Source of the DNA: Pseudomonadota bacterium
GTDB lineage: Bacteria > Pseudomonadota > Gammaproteobacteria > Burkholderiales > Thiobacillaceae
NCBI GenBank assembly: GCA_021826065.1
Contig: JAKADY010000018.1
Coordinates: 1 to 50,914, forward strand
Direction of reading: 5' to 3'
DNA: 50,914 nucleotides
The notes beneath the pieces were generated by a model, which worked only from the letters and a program-made list of their open reading frames with translations, searched no databases and was not told the origin of the DNA. Every line of letters starts with the position of its first letter. The first letter of the stretch is position 1. This document shows positions 17,526-25,525 of this stretch, one piece after another. The position numbers were made by a program, and so were the translations under genes.

Positions 17526-17534
17526 GAGCCAAAA
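17469..17534 (+). repeat. Two-hairpin element, copy A
   Basis: The element runs from TTTCGGTGCAGG to GGAGCCAAAA. Stem 1 is TAACCTGCC-GCAA-GGCAGGTTA (17482-17503) and stem 2 is GCCCGC-GCGA-GCGGGC (17505-17520). Copy B has another stem-1 sequence with pairing preserved. It may terminate transcription of the upstream gene. Confidence 0.85.
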
Positions 17535-17603
17535 TCCGAGGATGATCGAGGCGAAGCTACAGGAGTAGCTGTGCTGAAGGCTGCCGACCGAAGGTAGGTC
17601 GGG
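17535..17603 (+). pseudogene. Copied motC 3'-end fragment
   Basis: Bases after copy A read ATCCGAGGATGATCGAGG and continue so that the frame beginning in GCCAAAAT encodes NPRMIEAKLQ followed by a stop. This matches the C-terminus of the motility protein at 26676-27428 (NPRMIEAKLQGYLL). The remainder (CCGAAGGTAGGTCGGG) matches the spacer beside motC. It is a transplanted gene tail, not a gene. Confidence 0.75.
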
Positions 17604-17670
17604 TTTCGGTGCAGGCTAACATCCGCGCAGCGGATGTTAAGCCCGCGCGAGCGGGCGGCCGGAGCCAAAA
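17604..17670 (+). repeat. Two-hairpin element, copy B
   Basis: Same element with stem 1 TAACATCCGC-GCA-GCGGATGTTA (17617-17639) and stem 2 unchanged. It ends in GGAGCCAAAA, fused directly to the second copy of the gene tail. Confidence 0.85.
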
Positions 17671-17852
17671 CGGAAACGAAGAAATCGCGTACCGCATGCT
17701 GTGGTCGGGCAAGGCCTACAGCCCGGAGGAGGCGCGTGCGGCGCGGATGGCCAAGGAGCGGTACGCGATGGCCGCGTAAGCGGTCTTCGTTTCCGTTTCG
17801 GTGCAGGCTAACCTGCCGCAAGGCAGGTTAAGCCCGCGCGAGCGGGCGGCCG
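17667..17852 (+). repeat. 186-bp direct repeat, copy 2 (gene-tail remnant plus hairpin copy C)
   Basis: Second copy of 17340-17525. It repeats the last 37 codons of the upstream gene (EIAYRMLWSGKAYSPEEAR...) without a start or ribosome-binding site, so it is a remnant. It includes hairpin copy C at 17796-17852, truncated after GGCCG. The 422-bp space between the unknown gene and the usp gene is made of these repeats only. Confidence 0.92.
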
Positions 17853-17874
17853 TGCCGGGCCGCAGGGTATAGAC

Positions 17875-18723
17875 CTAGCTGCCGGTCTGGTAGCGGGCGG
17901 CGAGGACAGGGCAGGGGCTGTGGCGCAGCACGGCCTCGGTCACCGAGCCGAACAGGCCGCGCATGAGGCCGCTGCGGCCGTGGGTGGTCATGGCCACCAG
18001 GTCGACGTCCAGTTCCCGGACCTTGTTGAGGATGTCCGTCGCCACGGGCGCACCGGTCGCCTGGATGCGGCTCACCCGCACGCCCTGATCAAGCAGACGC
18101 TGGGCGCACGCCTCCAGGGCACGCGCGGCCTCGGGCGGCTCCAGGGATTCGCCGACGTCGTTCACACCGCGCTCGTCATGGTAGAGCAGGACCTCGGCGT
18201 CGAAGCCACGGGCCAGGCCGACGATCACCGGCAGGATGGGCTCTGCCGCGGCCTCCGTGTGCACCGGCATGAGGATGCGCCGGAGCCGGTCCAGGCTGTG
18301 GCCGGCGCGCTGGCGTTCGGGTTCGTTGCACATGAGTAGCGGCACCGGCGACATTCGCAGCACGGCCTCGGTCACCGAGCCGGTGGACAGCCGGTCGAGC
18401 CCATGCCGCCCGTGCGTGGGCATGGCCATCAGCGACACGCCCTCCAGCAGGGCGTATTTGACGATCTCGGTGGCGGCCTCGCCGGTGCGGATCTGCACCG
18501 CCATGCCGGTCCGTGCGCGCACCTGGTCACGGTACTGCATGACCTCGCCGATAACACGCGCGCGCATCTCCGCGTTCATGGTCATGATGTCCGGGATGAC
18601 GTGCAGCAGGGAGACCTCGGCCTTGAACTCGCCGGCGATGCGGCGGGCGAACTCGACCAGACCCTCGGCCAGAGACCATTCGTCCACGGGGACGGCGATG
18701 TGACGGATCGTATCCATGTTCAT
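17875..18723 (-). CDS. Tandem-domain universal stress protein (UspA family)
   Basis: A 282-residue protein with two Usp domains. Each ends in the ATP-binding pattern G-x2-G-x9-G(S/T): THGRHGLDRLSTGSVTEAVL around residue 110 and THGRSGLMRGLFGSVTEAVL near the C-terminus. Tandem Usps act as nucleotide-binding stress proteins in the cytoplasm. It starts 17 nt after the second YeeE-type gene, so it is probably the last gene of the sulfur operon. Confidence 0.9.
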   Translation of the reverse strand: MNMDTIRHIAVPVDEWSLAEGLVEFARRIAGEFKAEVSLLHVIPDIMTMNAEMRARVIGEVMQYRDQVRARTGMAVQIRTGEAATEIVKYALLEGVSLMAMPTHGRHGLDRLSTGSVTEAVLRMSPVPLLMCNEPERQRAGHSLDRLRRILMPVHTEAAAEPILPVIVGLARGFDAEVLLYHDERGVNDVGESLEPPEAARALEACAQRLLDQGVRVSRIQATGAPVATDILNKVRELDVDLVAMTTHGRSGLMRGLFGSVTEAVLRHSPCPVLAARYQTGS

Positions 18724-18740
18724 TGACCCCTGACTGACGT

Positions 18741-19172
18741 TCAGGACTTGGCGTGGATCTGCTTGTAGAGCAGGGCCCCGCCCACCATGGCCAGCATGAC
18801 GATGACCGGCTCGGCAAAACCGAGGGCGAGTGACGAGAACACCGGGCCCGGGCAGTAGCCGATCAGCCCCCAGCCGATGCCGAAGAGGATCTGGCCGATG
18901 ATCAGCGGCCGGTCGGCGCGGGTCAGGGTGGGCAGCACGAACTGGCTGTGGAACACCGGTTTGGGCAGTCGCAGGACGAAACGGAAGGTGATCAGGGTCA
19001 CCCCCACCGCGCCGCCCAACACCACCAGCAGGGTGGGGTCCCAGTCCCCCGCCACGTCCAGGAAGGCGAGGATCTTGTTGGGGTCGATCATGCCGGAGAT
19101 GGAGATGCCCAGGCTGAGCAGGAAGCCGGCGATGAAGGCGAAGACCTTCAGCTTGTGCAGTTCGCTTCTCAG
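18741..19172 (-). CDS. YeeE/YedE-family membrane protein, second half of the pair
   Basis: A protein of about 143 residues with four hydrophobic segments and family motifs GISISGMIDPNKILAFLD and GWGLIGYCPGPVF with a conserved cysteine. YeeE/YedE proteins take up reduced sulfur compounds such as thiosulfate. No ATG, GTG or TTG exists between the conserved start and the end of the preceding gene. The best start is CTG at 19172, overlapping the preceding TGA as CTGA, which implies translation coupled to the upstream gene. A frameshifted single gene is the alternative. Confidence 0.82.
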   Translation of the reverse strand: MRSELHKLKVFAFIAGFLLSLGISISGMIDPNKILAFLDVAGDWDPTLLVVLGGAVGVTLITFRFVLRLPKPVFHSQFVLPTLTRADRPLIIGQILFGIGWGLIGYCPGPVFSSLALGFAEPVIVMLAMVGGALLYKQIHAKS

Positions 19173-19606
19173 GGCGCGTACCCGATCACTTGACGCACGA
19201 CATAGGTGGTGAGGATGGCCGTCGACAGGAAGATCAGCACGGCGACGAGGGAGCGCACGGACAGCCGGCCCAGGCCGCACACCCCGTGTCCGCTGGCGCA
19301 GCCGCTGCCCAGGCTGGTGCCGTAGCCGACGATTAAGCCGCCCAGGATCAGCAGCCACAGCGGCGCCCCGAGCGGCCGGTAGGTCATCTCCTCGACCATC
19401 AGGTGTTGGTGCACGGCACCGCCGGCCACCATGCCGAGGATGAAGAGGAGGCGCCACAGCACGTCCCCTTTGCGGCGTATGGTGATCATTCCGTTGAAGA
19501 TGCCGCTGATCCCGGCGATGCGGCCGTTGAACCACAACAGGACGGTGGCGGCGATGCCGATGATGATGCCGCCGATCAGGCCCGTCACGGGCGTGAAGTT
19601 CTCCAT
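19169..19606 (-). CDS. YeeE/YedE-family membrane protein, first half of the pair
   Basis: A 145-residue protein with four hydrophobic segments. GRIAGISGIFNG and GYGTSLGSGCASGHGVCGLGRLS, with the conserved cysteine, are YeeE/YedE signatures. Pairs of half-size YeeE proteins next to a persulfide dioxygenase-like gene are typical of BigR/Blh-type sulfide-response operons. It lies 66 nt after the MBL gene. Confidence 0.9.
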   Translation of the reverse strand: MENFTPVTGLIGGIIIGIAATVLLWFNGRIAGISGIFNGMITIRRKGDVLWRLLFILGMVAGGAVHQHLMVEEMTYRPLGAPLWLLILGGLIVGYGTSLGSGCASGHGVCGLGRLSVRSLVAVLIFLSTAILTTYVVRQVIGYAP

Positions 19607-19672
19607 CTCGCTTCCCCCATGCGTGGCGGGACGGCGACCGCGTCGGCCGCCCTCCCGAGTTTCAGTCCGGAC

Positions 19673-20596
19673 TCAGGCGTCCTGCGGTTCGCGCTTGACC
19701 TCGTCGAGCTGCAGGCAGTCGAACTGGTGCTGGAGGTTGAACACGTTGATGGGGATGCGCAGGAAGCGGCGGCACTCCTGGTTGGGCTTGGGCAGTTGCC
19801 CGGCGTCGATGTTGACCTGCACGCTCTGGAACAGCAGCTTGGGCGCTGCCAGCTGCTTGTCGCGGGCGGTGCGAAAGGCGACGAACTCCGCCTCGCTGGT
19901 GCCGGCCTTGAGTTGGATGTTGTTGCGTTTTTCCTCGCCCACCGTGGTCTCCCAGGCGACCGGACGGCCACCGGGCTGATAGTCGTGGCCGACGAAGATG
20001 CGGGTGTCGTCCGGCAGGGTGTAGATCCTCTGGGTGATGGACTTGTACAGGTCGGTCGCGCTGCCGGCGGGGAAGTCGCAGCGGCCAGTGCCCATGTCGG
20101 GCATGAACAGGGTGTCTCCCGTGAACAGGGCGTCGCCGATCTTGTAACAGGCGCAGGCCGGGGTGTGACCGGGGGTGAAGATCACCTCGATCTTCAGCGA
20201 ACCGGCCTCGACCACCTCGCCGTCCTTGAGCAGGCGGTCGAACTGGCGGCCGTCGGTCGGGAAGTCCTCGGGCAGGTCGAACACCTTCTTGAAGATCTGC
20301 TGCACGGTGGTGATGCGCTCGCCGATCGCCACCTTGGCCTCGGGGAAGTGCTTCTTCAACAGCTGGCTGCCGGAGAGGTGGTCGGCATGGGCATGCGTCT
20401 CCAGGATGTAGTGCACCTTGAGTTCATGCTGCTTGACGTAATCGACCAGCTGGTCGACCGATTCGGACCAGACCTTGGAGGCGGCCGGGTCGTAGTCGAG
20501 CACCGGGTCGATGATCACCGCGTCCCGGGTGGCGGGATCGTGTACCACATAGCTCACCGTATTGGTCCGGTTGTCGTAAAAGGCCTTGATCTCCAT
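19673..20596 (-). CDS. MBL-fold persulfide dioxygenase-like protein (Blh/ETHE1 type)
   Basis: A 307-residue metallo-beta-lactamase-fold protein. Metal ligands are visible in ETHAHADHLSG, FTPGHTPACACY, FTGDTLFMPDMGTGRCDFP and FVGHDY. The TGRCDF motif and context match Blh/persulfide dioxygenases, non-haem iron enzymes that oxidise glutathione persulfide to sulfite during sulfide detoxification. The C-terminal extension (after about residue 230) is typical of Blh rather than human ETHE1. It heads an operon with yeeE, yedE and usp behind a sigma-70 promoter. Confidence 0.9.
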   Translation of the reverse strand: MEIKAFYDNRTNTVSYVVHDPATRDAVIIDPVLDYDPAASKVWSESVDQLVDYVKQHELKVHYILETHAHADHLSGSQLLKKHFPEAKVAIGERITTVQQIFKKVFDLPEDFPTDGRQFDRLLKDGEVVEAGSLKIEVIFTPGHTPACACYKIGDALFTGDTLFMPDMGTGRCDFPAGSATDLYKSITQRIYTLPDDTRIFVGHDYQPGGRPVAWETTVGEEKRNNIQLKAGTSEAEFVAFRTARDKQLAAPKLLFQSVQVNIDAGQLPKPNQECRRFLRIPINVFNLQHQFDCLQLDEVKREPQDA

Positions 20597-20655
20597 GCGG
20601 AAGCTCCTCTTCTCGGTGTTGCAGACACTGGGCCCCGGGCCGGGGCCGGTTGTTG

Positions 20656-20687
20656 AATATTAGATGAGACTTATATTAATAGGTCAA
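20656..20687 (-). promoter_or_regulatory. Sigma-70 promoter with overlapping palindromic operator for the sulfide operon
   Basis: On the minus strand TTGACC (20687-20682) and TCTAAT (20664-20659) are separated by 17 bp, a good sigma-70 promoter. An imperfect 22-bp palindrome AATATTAG-N6-CTTATATT (20656-20677, one mismatch) covers the -10. AT-rich palindromes over the promoter are typical of ArsR-family repressors such as BigR, which control blh operons. No such regulator is encoded in the window. Confidence 0.6.
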
Positions 20688-20760
20688 ATGGGTTGATGAG
20701 GTAATTTTATTATACTAATGTACTAGGGTATAACCGCCAGGGCCCTGCGCGGTGCCCTCA

Positions 20761-21513
20761 TCAGGGCAGACGCACCGCAGCGGGCAGGCCGGCGACCAAG
20801 CCATCCTTGCGCGGGATGATCACATCCACCGTGTAGGGGGTCTCGCCACCGCCCTGGTGGGTCACACCTCGCACGACGCCGACGTGAGTGGTGCCGGCCA
20901 CCGCGACCTCGGCCCGCATACCAGGCCGTATGGCGCTCGCCTGACGGGGGCTGAGGTGCACGCGGGCGAGGATCTCGTCGGCCCGGGCGAGGCTCACCAG
21001 GGCGGGGGGCTGGCATTGCGCGGCCACCGCCATACCGGGTTCGGCCCGACGCGCCAGCACCACGGCGTTGAAGGGGGCCCGCAGCTCGGCCTGGGCGAGC
21101 TGCCAGCGGGAGCGCTCCAGCCGCGCCTGCGCGGCGGCGAGGCCGGCGGCGGCGCGTGCGTGGCGCAGTTTGGCGGCGTCCAGTTCGGTGGTGGAGGTCA
21201 CCGTGCGGGCATAGAGCTCCTGGGCGCGATCCAGTTCGCGTTGCGCATCGGCGAGCTCCTCGGCGTGACGGTCGACCTCGGCGCGCAGCTCCGCCACCTG
21301 GGCCTTGAAGGGGGTGAGGTCGAGGCGCAGCAGGACCTGGCCGGACGGGACCGTCTGTCCGGGACCGACCTCGACCGTCTCCACCACGCCGGACACCGGC
21401 AGGGAGAGATCCGCCCGCTGCGACCACTCGAGCGCGCCGGCGTATTCCGCCGCCTGTGCGGGGAGGAACCCGATCAGCAGCAACCATGCCCAAGGTCTGT
21501 GCCCCCACCTCAT
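20761..21513 (-). CDS. HlyD-type periplasmic adaptor (membrane fusion protein)
   Basis: A 250-residue protein with a signal peptide (AWLLLIGFLPAQAAE), a lipoyl-like half motif (PVSGVVETVEVGPGQTVPSGQVLLRLD), an alpha-helical hairpin of about 90 residues and a second lipoyl half (AELRAPFNAVVLARRAEPG). It would link an inner-membrane pump to the TolC protein encoded just upstream (ATGA overlap). No pump gene is present in the window, so the partner is unknown. It is shorter than usual and seems to lack the membrane-proximal domain. Confidence 0.85.
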   Translation of the reverse strand: MRWGHRPWAWLLLIGFLPAQAAEYAGALEWSQRADLSLPVSGVVETVEVGPGQTVPSGQVLLRLDLTPFKAQVAELRAEVDRHAEELADAQRELDRAQELYARTVTSTTELDAAKLRHARAAAGLAAAQARLERSRWQLAQAELRAPFNAVVLARRAEPGMAVAAQCQPPALVSLARADEILARVHLSPRQASAIRPGMRAEVAVAGTTHVGVVRGVTHQGGGETPYTVDVIIPRKDGLVAGLPAAVRLP

Positions 21514-22817
21514 CGCGTCTCCCTCTCCGTCTTGAGCACCGTCTCCAAAGGTCCGCCGAGCAGCCCGGCGAGCCGCTCCCAGGCCAGGGCCAGGCGGTAT
21601 TCGGTCACCCGGCGGCGCAACTTGGCCAGCTGGGTCTGCGCCATGCTGGTGCCAAGGTTGGTCTTAAGCTCCAGTTCGTATTCGGCCCGTGCGCGGTCCA
21701 GCGCCAGGTCGCGGTAGGTCGCCTCGACCTCGGCGGCCCGCCGCTCGGCCTCGCGCAGGTGTTGGATCTCGTTCCAGGTCTCGAGCAGGCTCTGGCGTAG
21801 ATCCAGCCAGAGCTGGTCGTATTCGGCCTGTAGCTGCTGCATGAGCGCCTGTTCGCGCGCGATGCGGGCATCACGCTGGCGGCCGTCGTAGAGCGGCCAG
21901 ACGAAGTGGATGCCGGCGCGCAGATTGTCCCGCGTCGTGCTCTCACGGGAATAGGCGGCCGCCTCGGCCTCGAACTCCAGGCGGGGGCTGTCGTCGGCGC
22001 GCACGGCGGCGATCCGGCTCGCCGCCGCCGCCAGGCGCTGGCGCTGCATGGCCAGCCGCGGGTTGCCGCGCTTAAGCAGTTCGAGCAGTTGCTCGAACTC
22101 GGGCAGGGCGCGGTCGTTGTCCCTGAGCGGCGGATCGACCAGTTCGCCCGGCAGGCTGTCGGGCTGGTTCATGGCGGCGGCGAGCCGCGCGCGCGATTCG
22201 CGCACCTGGCGCGCGCTGTCGCGTTGGCGCACGCGCAGCGCCTGGAAGGCGGCCTCCAGTTCGGCCAGCTGCGGGGCGGACAGCTCGCCCAGCTCGGCCC
22301 GCTGCTTGGCATCGTCCCAACGCACGTAGGCCACGGCCATCAACTCGGTATCGGCGGCATGCTGGAGGTCGCTCACCAGGACGTCGAAGAAGCGCGCCAT
22401 GAGGGTCAGACGCCTTTGCGCGCGGGCATCGAGCAGGGCGAGCTGGCTGGTCGCCTGCTCCAGCCGTGCCGCCTCCAGGCTGGCGGCATAGCGCTCGCCG
22501 TCCCAAAGCGGTTTGCGCAGGTTCAGGCGGGCGAGATGATCGGCCTTGTACTCGTGTGAGAGCGTGTTGCGGCCGCCGCGCAGGGCGGCGTCCAGGGTAA
22601 TCTGGAAGTCGCGCAGGCTCTCGGCGAGCTGTCGCTCGGCAGCGGCGGCCTGGGTCTGGGCGCGGACCCGTTCCAGTTCCGGGTGGGGATGATCGGCATA
22701 GGCGAGCACCGCTTCCAGGGTGAGCGGGCTGGCAGCAGCGGTGCCCGCCGCGAGGGCAAGGCAGAAGAGCGCGCCTTGGGCGCACAGGCTCACCCGGCGG
22801 CGCACTGCCGCCCTCAT
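21510..22817 (-). CDS. TolC-family outer-membrane efflux protein
   Basis: A 435-residue protein with a signal peptide (ALFCLALAAGTAAAS) and two repeats of long alpha-helical coiled-coil regions rich in Ala, Arg, Glu and Gln, as in TolC/CusC-type channels. The ATG at 22817 begins directly before the signal peptide; an upstream extension is not supported. It overlaps the adaptor gene by 4 nt and follows the thioredoxin gene by 37 nt. Confidence 0.85.
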   Translation of the reverse strand: MRAAVRRRVSLCAQGALFCLALAAGTAAASPLTLEAVLAYADHPHPELERVRAQTQAAAAERQLAESLRDFQITLDAALRGGRNTLSHEYKADHLARLNLRKPLWDGERYAASLEAARLEQATSQLALLDARAQRRLTLMARFFDVLVSDLQHAADTELMAVAYVRWDDAKQRAELGELSAPQLAELEAAFQALRVRQRDSARQVRESRARLAAAMNQPDSLPGELVDPPLRDNDRALPEFEQLLELLKRGNPRLAMQRQRLAAAASRIAAVRADDSPRLEFEAEAAAYSRESTTRDNLRAGIHFVWPLYDGRQRDARIAREQALMQQLQAEYDQLWLDLRQSLLETWNEIQHLREAERRAAEVEATYRDLALDRARAEYELELKTNLGTSMAQTQLAKLRRRVTEYRLALAWERLAGLLGGPLETVLKTERETR

Positions 22818-22854
22818 GCGCGACACCCGCAGCCGCTTGCGTGATGCCCCGTTC

Positions 22855-23376
22855 TCATCTCCCCGCCTGGCGCTTGTAGAGGTTGAAGGGCATGGTCTTG
22901 TAGGCCCCCTCGACGACATAACGCCCCAGCAGGAGGAATTCCTCGGCGGTCTGGGTGGCGCCGGTGTAACGCGTCAGGGGCTTGCCCTCCAGATCGTAGA
23001 AGATGAAGACCGGCGTGGCCCGTGCCCGCTGGGCCAGGGCGAAGGCCTTCTCCGTCGTCTCGTTGCCTTGGAAGTCGGTGATGGGGATGTCGCCCTTGGT
23101 GTCGATGTTGTAGATCAGGAAGTGGCGTCGGAAATAGTCCTGGACCTCGGCGCGGTTGAGCACCTGGGTCTTCATGCGGTGGCAGAACGGGCAGTCGTCC
23201 ATCTCGAACATCAGCAGCACCCCCAGCTTGCCCTCGCGCCGGGCCGTCTCCAGGTCTCCATGCAGGTCGCCCAGCTTGGGCTGGAAGAAATGCACATAGG
23301 GGTCGCGCACCTCCGCCGCCGCGGCGACGGTGAACAGCGAGAGCAGCAGCATGATCCACCAGCGCATCGTCCTCAC
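22855..23376 (-). CDS. Periplasmic thioredoxin-fold protein (SoxW-like)
   Basis: A 173-residue protein with a signal peptide (MLLLSLFTVAAAAE) and the redox motif CPFC in LMFEMDDCPFCHRMK (about residue 62). A conserved cis-proline loop RATPVFIFYD is present. This pattern resembles SoxW and similar periplasmic thioredoxins that reduce disulfides in sulfur-oxidation proteins. Its ATG overlaps the stop of the TlpA-like gene, so both work in one transcript. Confidence 0.85.
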   Translation of the reverse strand: MRTMRWWIMLLLSLFTVAAAAEVRDPYVHFFQPKLGDLHGDLETARREGKLGVLLMFEMDDCPFCHRMKTQVLNRAEVQDYFRRHFLIYNIDTKGDIPITDFQGNETTEKAFALAQRARATPVFIFYDLEGKPLTRYTGATQTAEEFLLLGRYVVEGAYKTMPFNLYKRQAGR

Positions 23377-23840
23377 CTCTTGATGGCTTGTTTACGAATG
23401 AAACGCTCGACGTCGGCCCGCGTGAGGGGCCCCATGTGACCGGCCACCAGCCGGCCCTGCGGGTCGTAGAGATAGGTGGTGGGCAGGCCGCGCACCGGGC
23501 CGATCTGATTGGCCATGGCATAGCTGCCAAGCACGATGGGATAGCTCACCATCATCTGCTCGGCGAATTCGAGCACCTGCCGGGGGTTGCGGTAGTCCAC
23601 GGCGATGCCGATCACCCTCAGGTTCAGCTTCGGGTCCTCGTGCAGGGCGATGAGCTCGGGGATCTCCTCCAGGCAGGGTGGGCACCAGGTGGCCCAGAAG
23701 TTCACCAGCACCCACCTGCCCTTGTAGTCGGTCAGCCGGTGCACCTTACCCTGGCTGTCGCTCAGATTGAAGGCCAGGAGCGGCGTGCAGAGCGCACCGA
23801 GCAGGGCTGCCAGCAGCCAGTCACGCCAACGCATCGTCAT
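23373..23840 (-). CDS. TlpA-like thiol-disulfide oxidoreductase
   Basis: A 155-residue protein with a signal peptide (LLAALLGALCTPLLAF) and the active site NFWATWCPPCLEEIP. The cis-proline loop is GLPTTYLYD. TlpA/ResA-like proteins reduce periplasmic thiols, for example in cytochrome c or sulfur-protein maturation. The ATG at 23840 has a GGAGATGGG ribosome-binding site; the longer upstream frame has none. It is first in the tlpA-soxW-tolC-hlyD run and divergent from the PilZ-like gene. Confidence 0.88.
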   Translation of the reverse strand: MTMRWRDWLLAALLGALCTPLLAFNLSDSQGKVHRLTDYKGRWVLVNFWATWCPPCLEEIPELIALHEDPKLNLRVIGIAVDYRNPRQVLEFAEQMMVSYPIVLGSYAMANQIGPVRGLPTTYLYDPQGRLVAGHMGPLTRADVERFIRKQAIKR

Positions 23841-23910
23841 TTCCCATCTCCAGAGAGCTATCTGAGAGACCCGCGGACGACCAACAGGTTTCCGGGCCGC
23901 ACCGCGCGAA

Positions 23911-23940
23911 TTTACAAGGACAAAACGCTTTACATACAAT
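23911..23940 (+). promoter_or_regulatory. Sigma-70 promoter of the PilZ-like gene
   Basis: TTTACA (23911-23916) and TACAAT (23935-23940) are separated by 18 bp. Transcription would start near 23947, so the in-frame ATG at 23939, which lies inside the -10 box, cannot be the start codon. The next ATG at 23966 is therefore preferred. Confidence 0.65.
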
Positions 23941-23965
23941 GGCCGCAAGCCGATCGGATGAGAAC

Positions 23966-25498
23966 ATGCAACCCCGCTACAGCCTGCCGCCCGTCAAGAG
24001 CGCCAGCACTATAAGCCTGGACTTCAAGCCCAAGCAAGTCGATGCCTGGCTCAAACAGCTGCCGCTATCCGATCCCCTGCAGGCCGCAGCCGACCTGGCG
24101 GATTACCTGGACACCGCCAACCGCGCCAAGATGGGGCATGAGGTCAGGGCCAGGATGGTCCAGGCCTTGGAGCCGGCCGTCGAGGACACCGTCACCGCCC
24201 TGCGCGAGCAGTACAGCGGCGCGCCCCTGCCACTCACCGCCCGGCTGCGACACAACCCCGAGCGGGCGCAACGCCTGCTCCTGCAACTGGCCACCGCCTA
24301 CAAGATCCTGATCCTGAGCTGGCTCAACCAGACCTTCCATTTCAGCAAGAAGCCGCTGCCCCGCTATCTGCAGCGGCTGCTGCTCACCCAGCAGCAGGTC
24401 CTGGAGATCAGCTTCGAGACCCACGAGAACGTCCCCGCCGGGGTCTGGGTCGACCTGCACCAGACCTACAATTACGCCCTGCGCAGCGGCCTGGCGCAGA
24501 CCATCCCCGAGGACAGCCAGAGCATGCTCTCGGTCGAGCAGATCTACAAGGGCGTGTTGCTGATGGCGCTGGCCGATCCCTATCGCTTCCCGCAGATCGA
24601 GCTGCCCTGGGCCAAGGACGTCATCGCCCGCTTCAGCGATCTGGCGCAGGTCTTTCCGGCCGAGGAGGCCAAGGGCAATGTCGGTATCTTCATCATCGAG
24701 ATCAACACCGACGCCCCGCCCAAGCCGCTCGCCTGGGAACAGCACCCCACCGACCCGCGCTGGGACCTCATGCTCAACACCACCGAGCTGGCCAAACACC
24801 TGGCCATGATCTCCACCCATCTCAAGGCCAGGGAGGACCCCGAGAAGATCGGCCTGCCGGCCGCGGCGCGTGACCCCGAATACTCTGTCATGCTGCATCG
24901 CTTGAAACTGAGCTGGGGGGCCTCGATCACGCGCCAGGCGCAACGGCGGCGCTATCAGCGGGGCAAGGAACTGGAGGTGTCATTCGGCCTGCGCTCGGTC
25001 TATCAGCTCATCGGCCCGGTCGGCGGCGAGCGCGGCCTGGGTGGGGGCGCCGAGCCGCATCCTGTGGTGATGCGCTGCGAGGCCCTGGACGACAGCATGG
25101 GCGGGGTCGCCCTGCGCAAGAGCGGCACCATCACGGCCCAGATCAAGGTGGGCGACCTGGTCGGCATCCGCCAGGACAACGGCAACTGGAGCGTGGGCCT
25201 GGTGCGCTGGTTCCGCGTGCCCAGAGACGATGAGCTCTATTTCGGCGTGCAGCTCCTGGCCCCCAAGGCCCACTCGGTGCACGTGCGCCGCAACGACACC
25301 GGCAAGCTCTACCCCAGCCTGCTGTTGCAGGCCTCGCCGGTGCTCAAGCAGTCGGCCATGCTGCTCACACCGCCCGGCAGCATCGAGCCCGACGCCCCCA
25401 TCGACGTCCACTCGAACAGCGGCCAGGTGGCGATCCGGGTGGAAAAGCGCCTGGAATACACGCCCAACGTCGAGGTCTTCCGCATCGCCCCGGCCTGA
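23966..25498 (+). CDS. PilZ-like cyclic-di-GMP effector candidate
   Basis: A 510-residue cytoplasmic protein. The first 300 residues are mostly helical and not recognised. The C-terminal part has an arginine cluster (QAQRRRYQRG, about residue 315) and a downstream D-D-S-M-G-G pattern (about 375), matching the split R-x3-R and (D/N)-x-S-x2-G motif of PilZ domains. Position next to motility genes fits a c-di-GMP role, but they are on the other strand. It is convergent with motD. Confidence 0.6.
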   Translation: MQPRYSLPPVKSASTISLDFKPKQVDAWLKQLPLSDPLQAAADLADYLDTANRAKMGHEVRARMVQALEPAVEDTVTALREQYSGAPLPLTARLRHNPERAQRLLLQLATAYKILILSWLNQTFHFSKKPLPRYLQRLLLTQQQVLEISFETHENVPAGVWVDLHQTYNYALRSGLAQTIPEDSQSMLSVEQIYKGVLLMALADPYRFPQIELPWAKDVIARFSDLAQVFPAEEAKGNVGIFIIEINTDAPPKPLAWEQHPTDPRWDLMLNTTELAKHLAMISTHLKAREDPEKIGLPAAARDPEYSVMLHRLKLSWGASITRQAQRRRYQRGKELEVSFGLRSVYQLIGPVGGERGLGGGAEPHPVVMRCEALDDSMGGVALRKSGTITAQIKVGDLVGIRQDNGNWSVGLVRWFRVPRDDELYFGVQLLAPKAHSVHVRRNDTGKLYPSLLLQASPVLKQSAMLLTPPGSIEPDAPIDVHSNSGQVAIRVEKRLEYTPNVEVFRIAPA

Positions 25499-25525
25499 GC
25501 GACGCCGATCAGGGCCTCGCCCCGC

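Noticed and set aside
17469-17670. Hairpins after gene ends resembling integron attC sites (TAAC...GTTA)
   Set aside because: The hairpins are only about 23 bp, the outer core sites do not fit the attC consensus, and no integrase gene is present in the window.
18741-19172. YeeE/YedE pair as one gene broken by a frameshift
   Set aside because: Half-size tandem YeeE proteins are common beside Blh genes and a CTGA overlap gives a reasonable start, so two genes are preferred, though not proven.
20761-22817. A complete tripartite efflux pump
   Set aside because: Only the adaptor and TolC channel are present; no RND, MFS or ABC pump gene is adjacent.
23939-23965. Earlier ATG for the PilZ-like gene at 23939
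   Set aside because: It lies inside the predicted -10 box (TACAAT at 23935-23940), so it would not be in the transcript.
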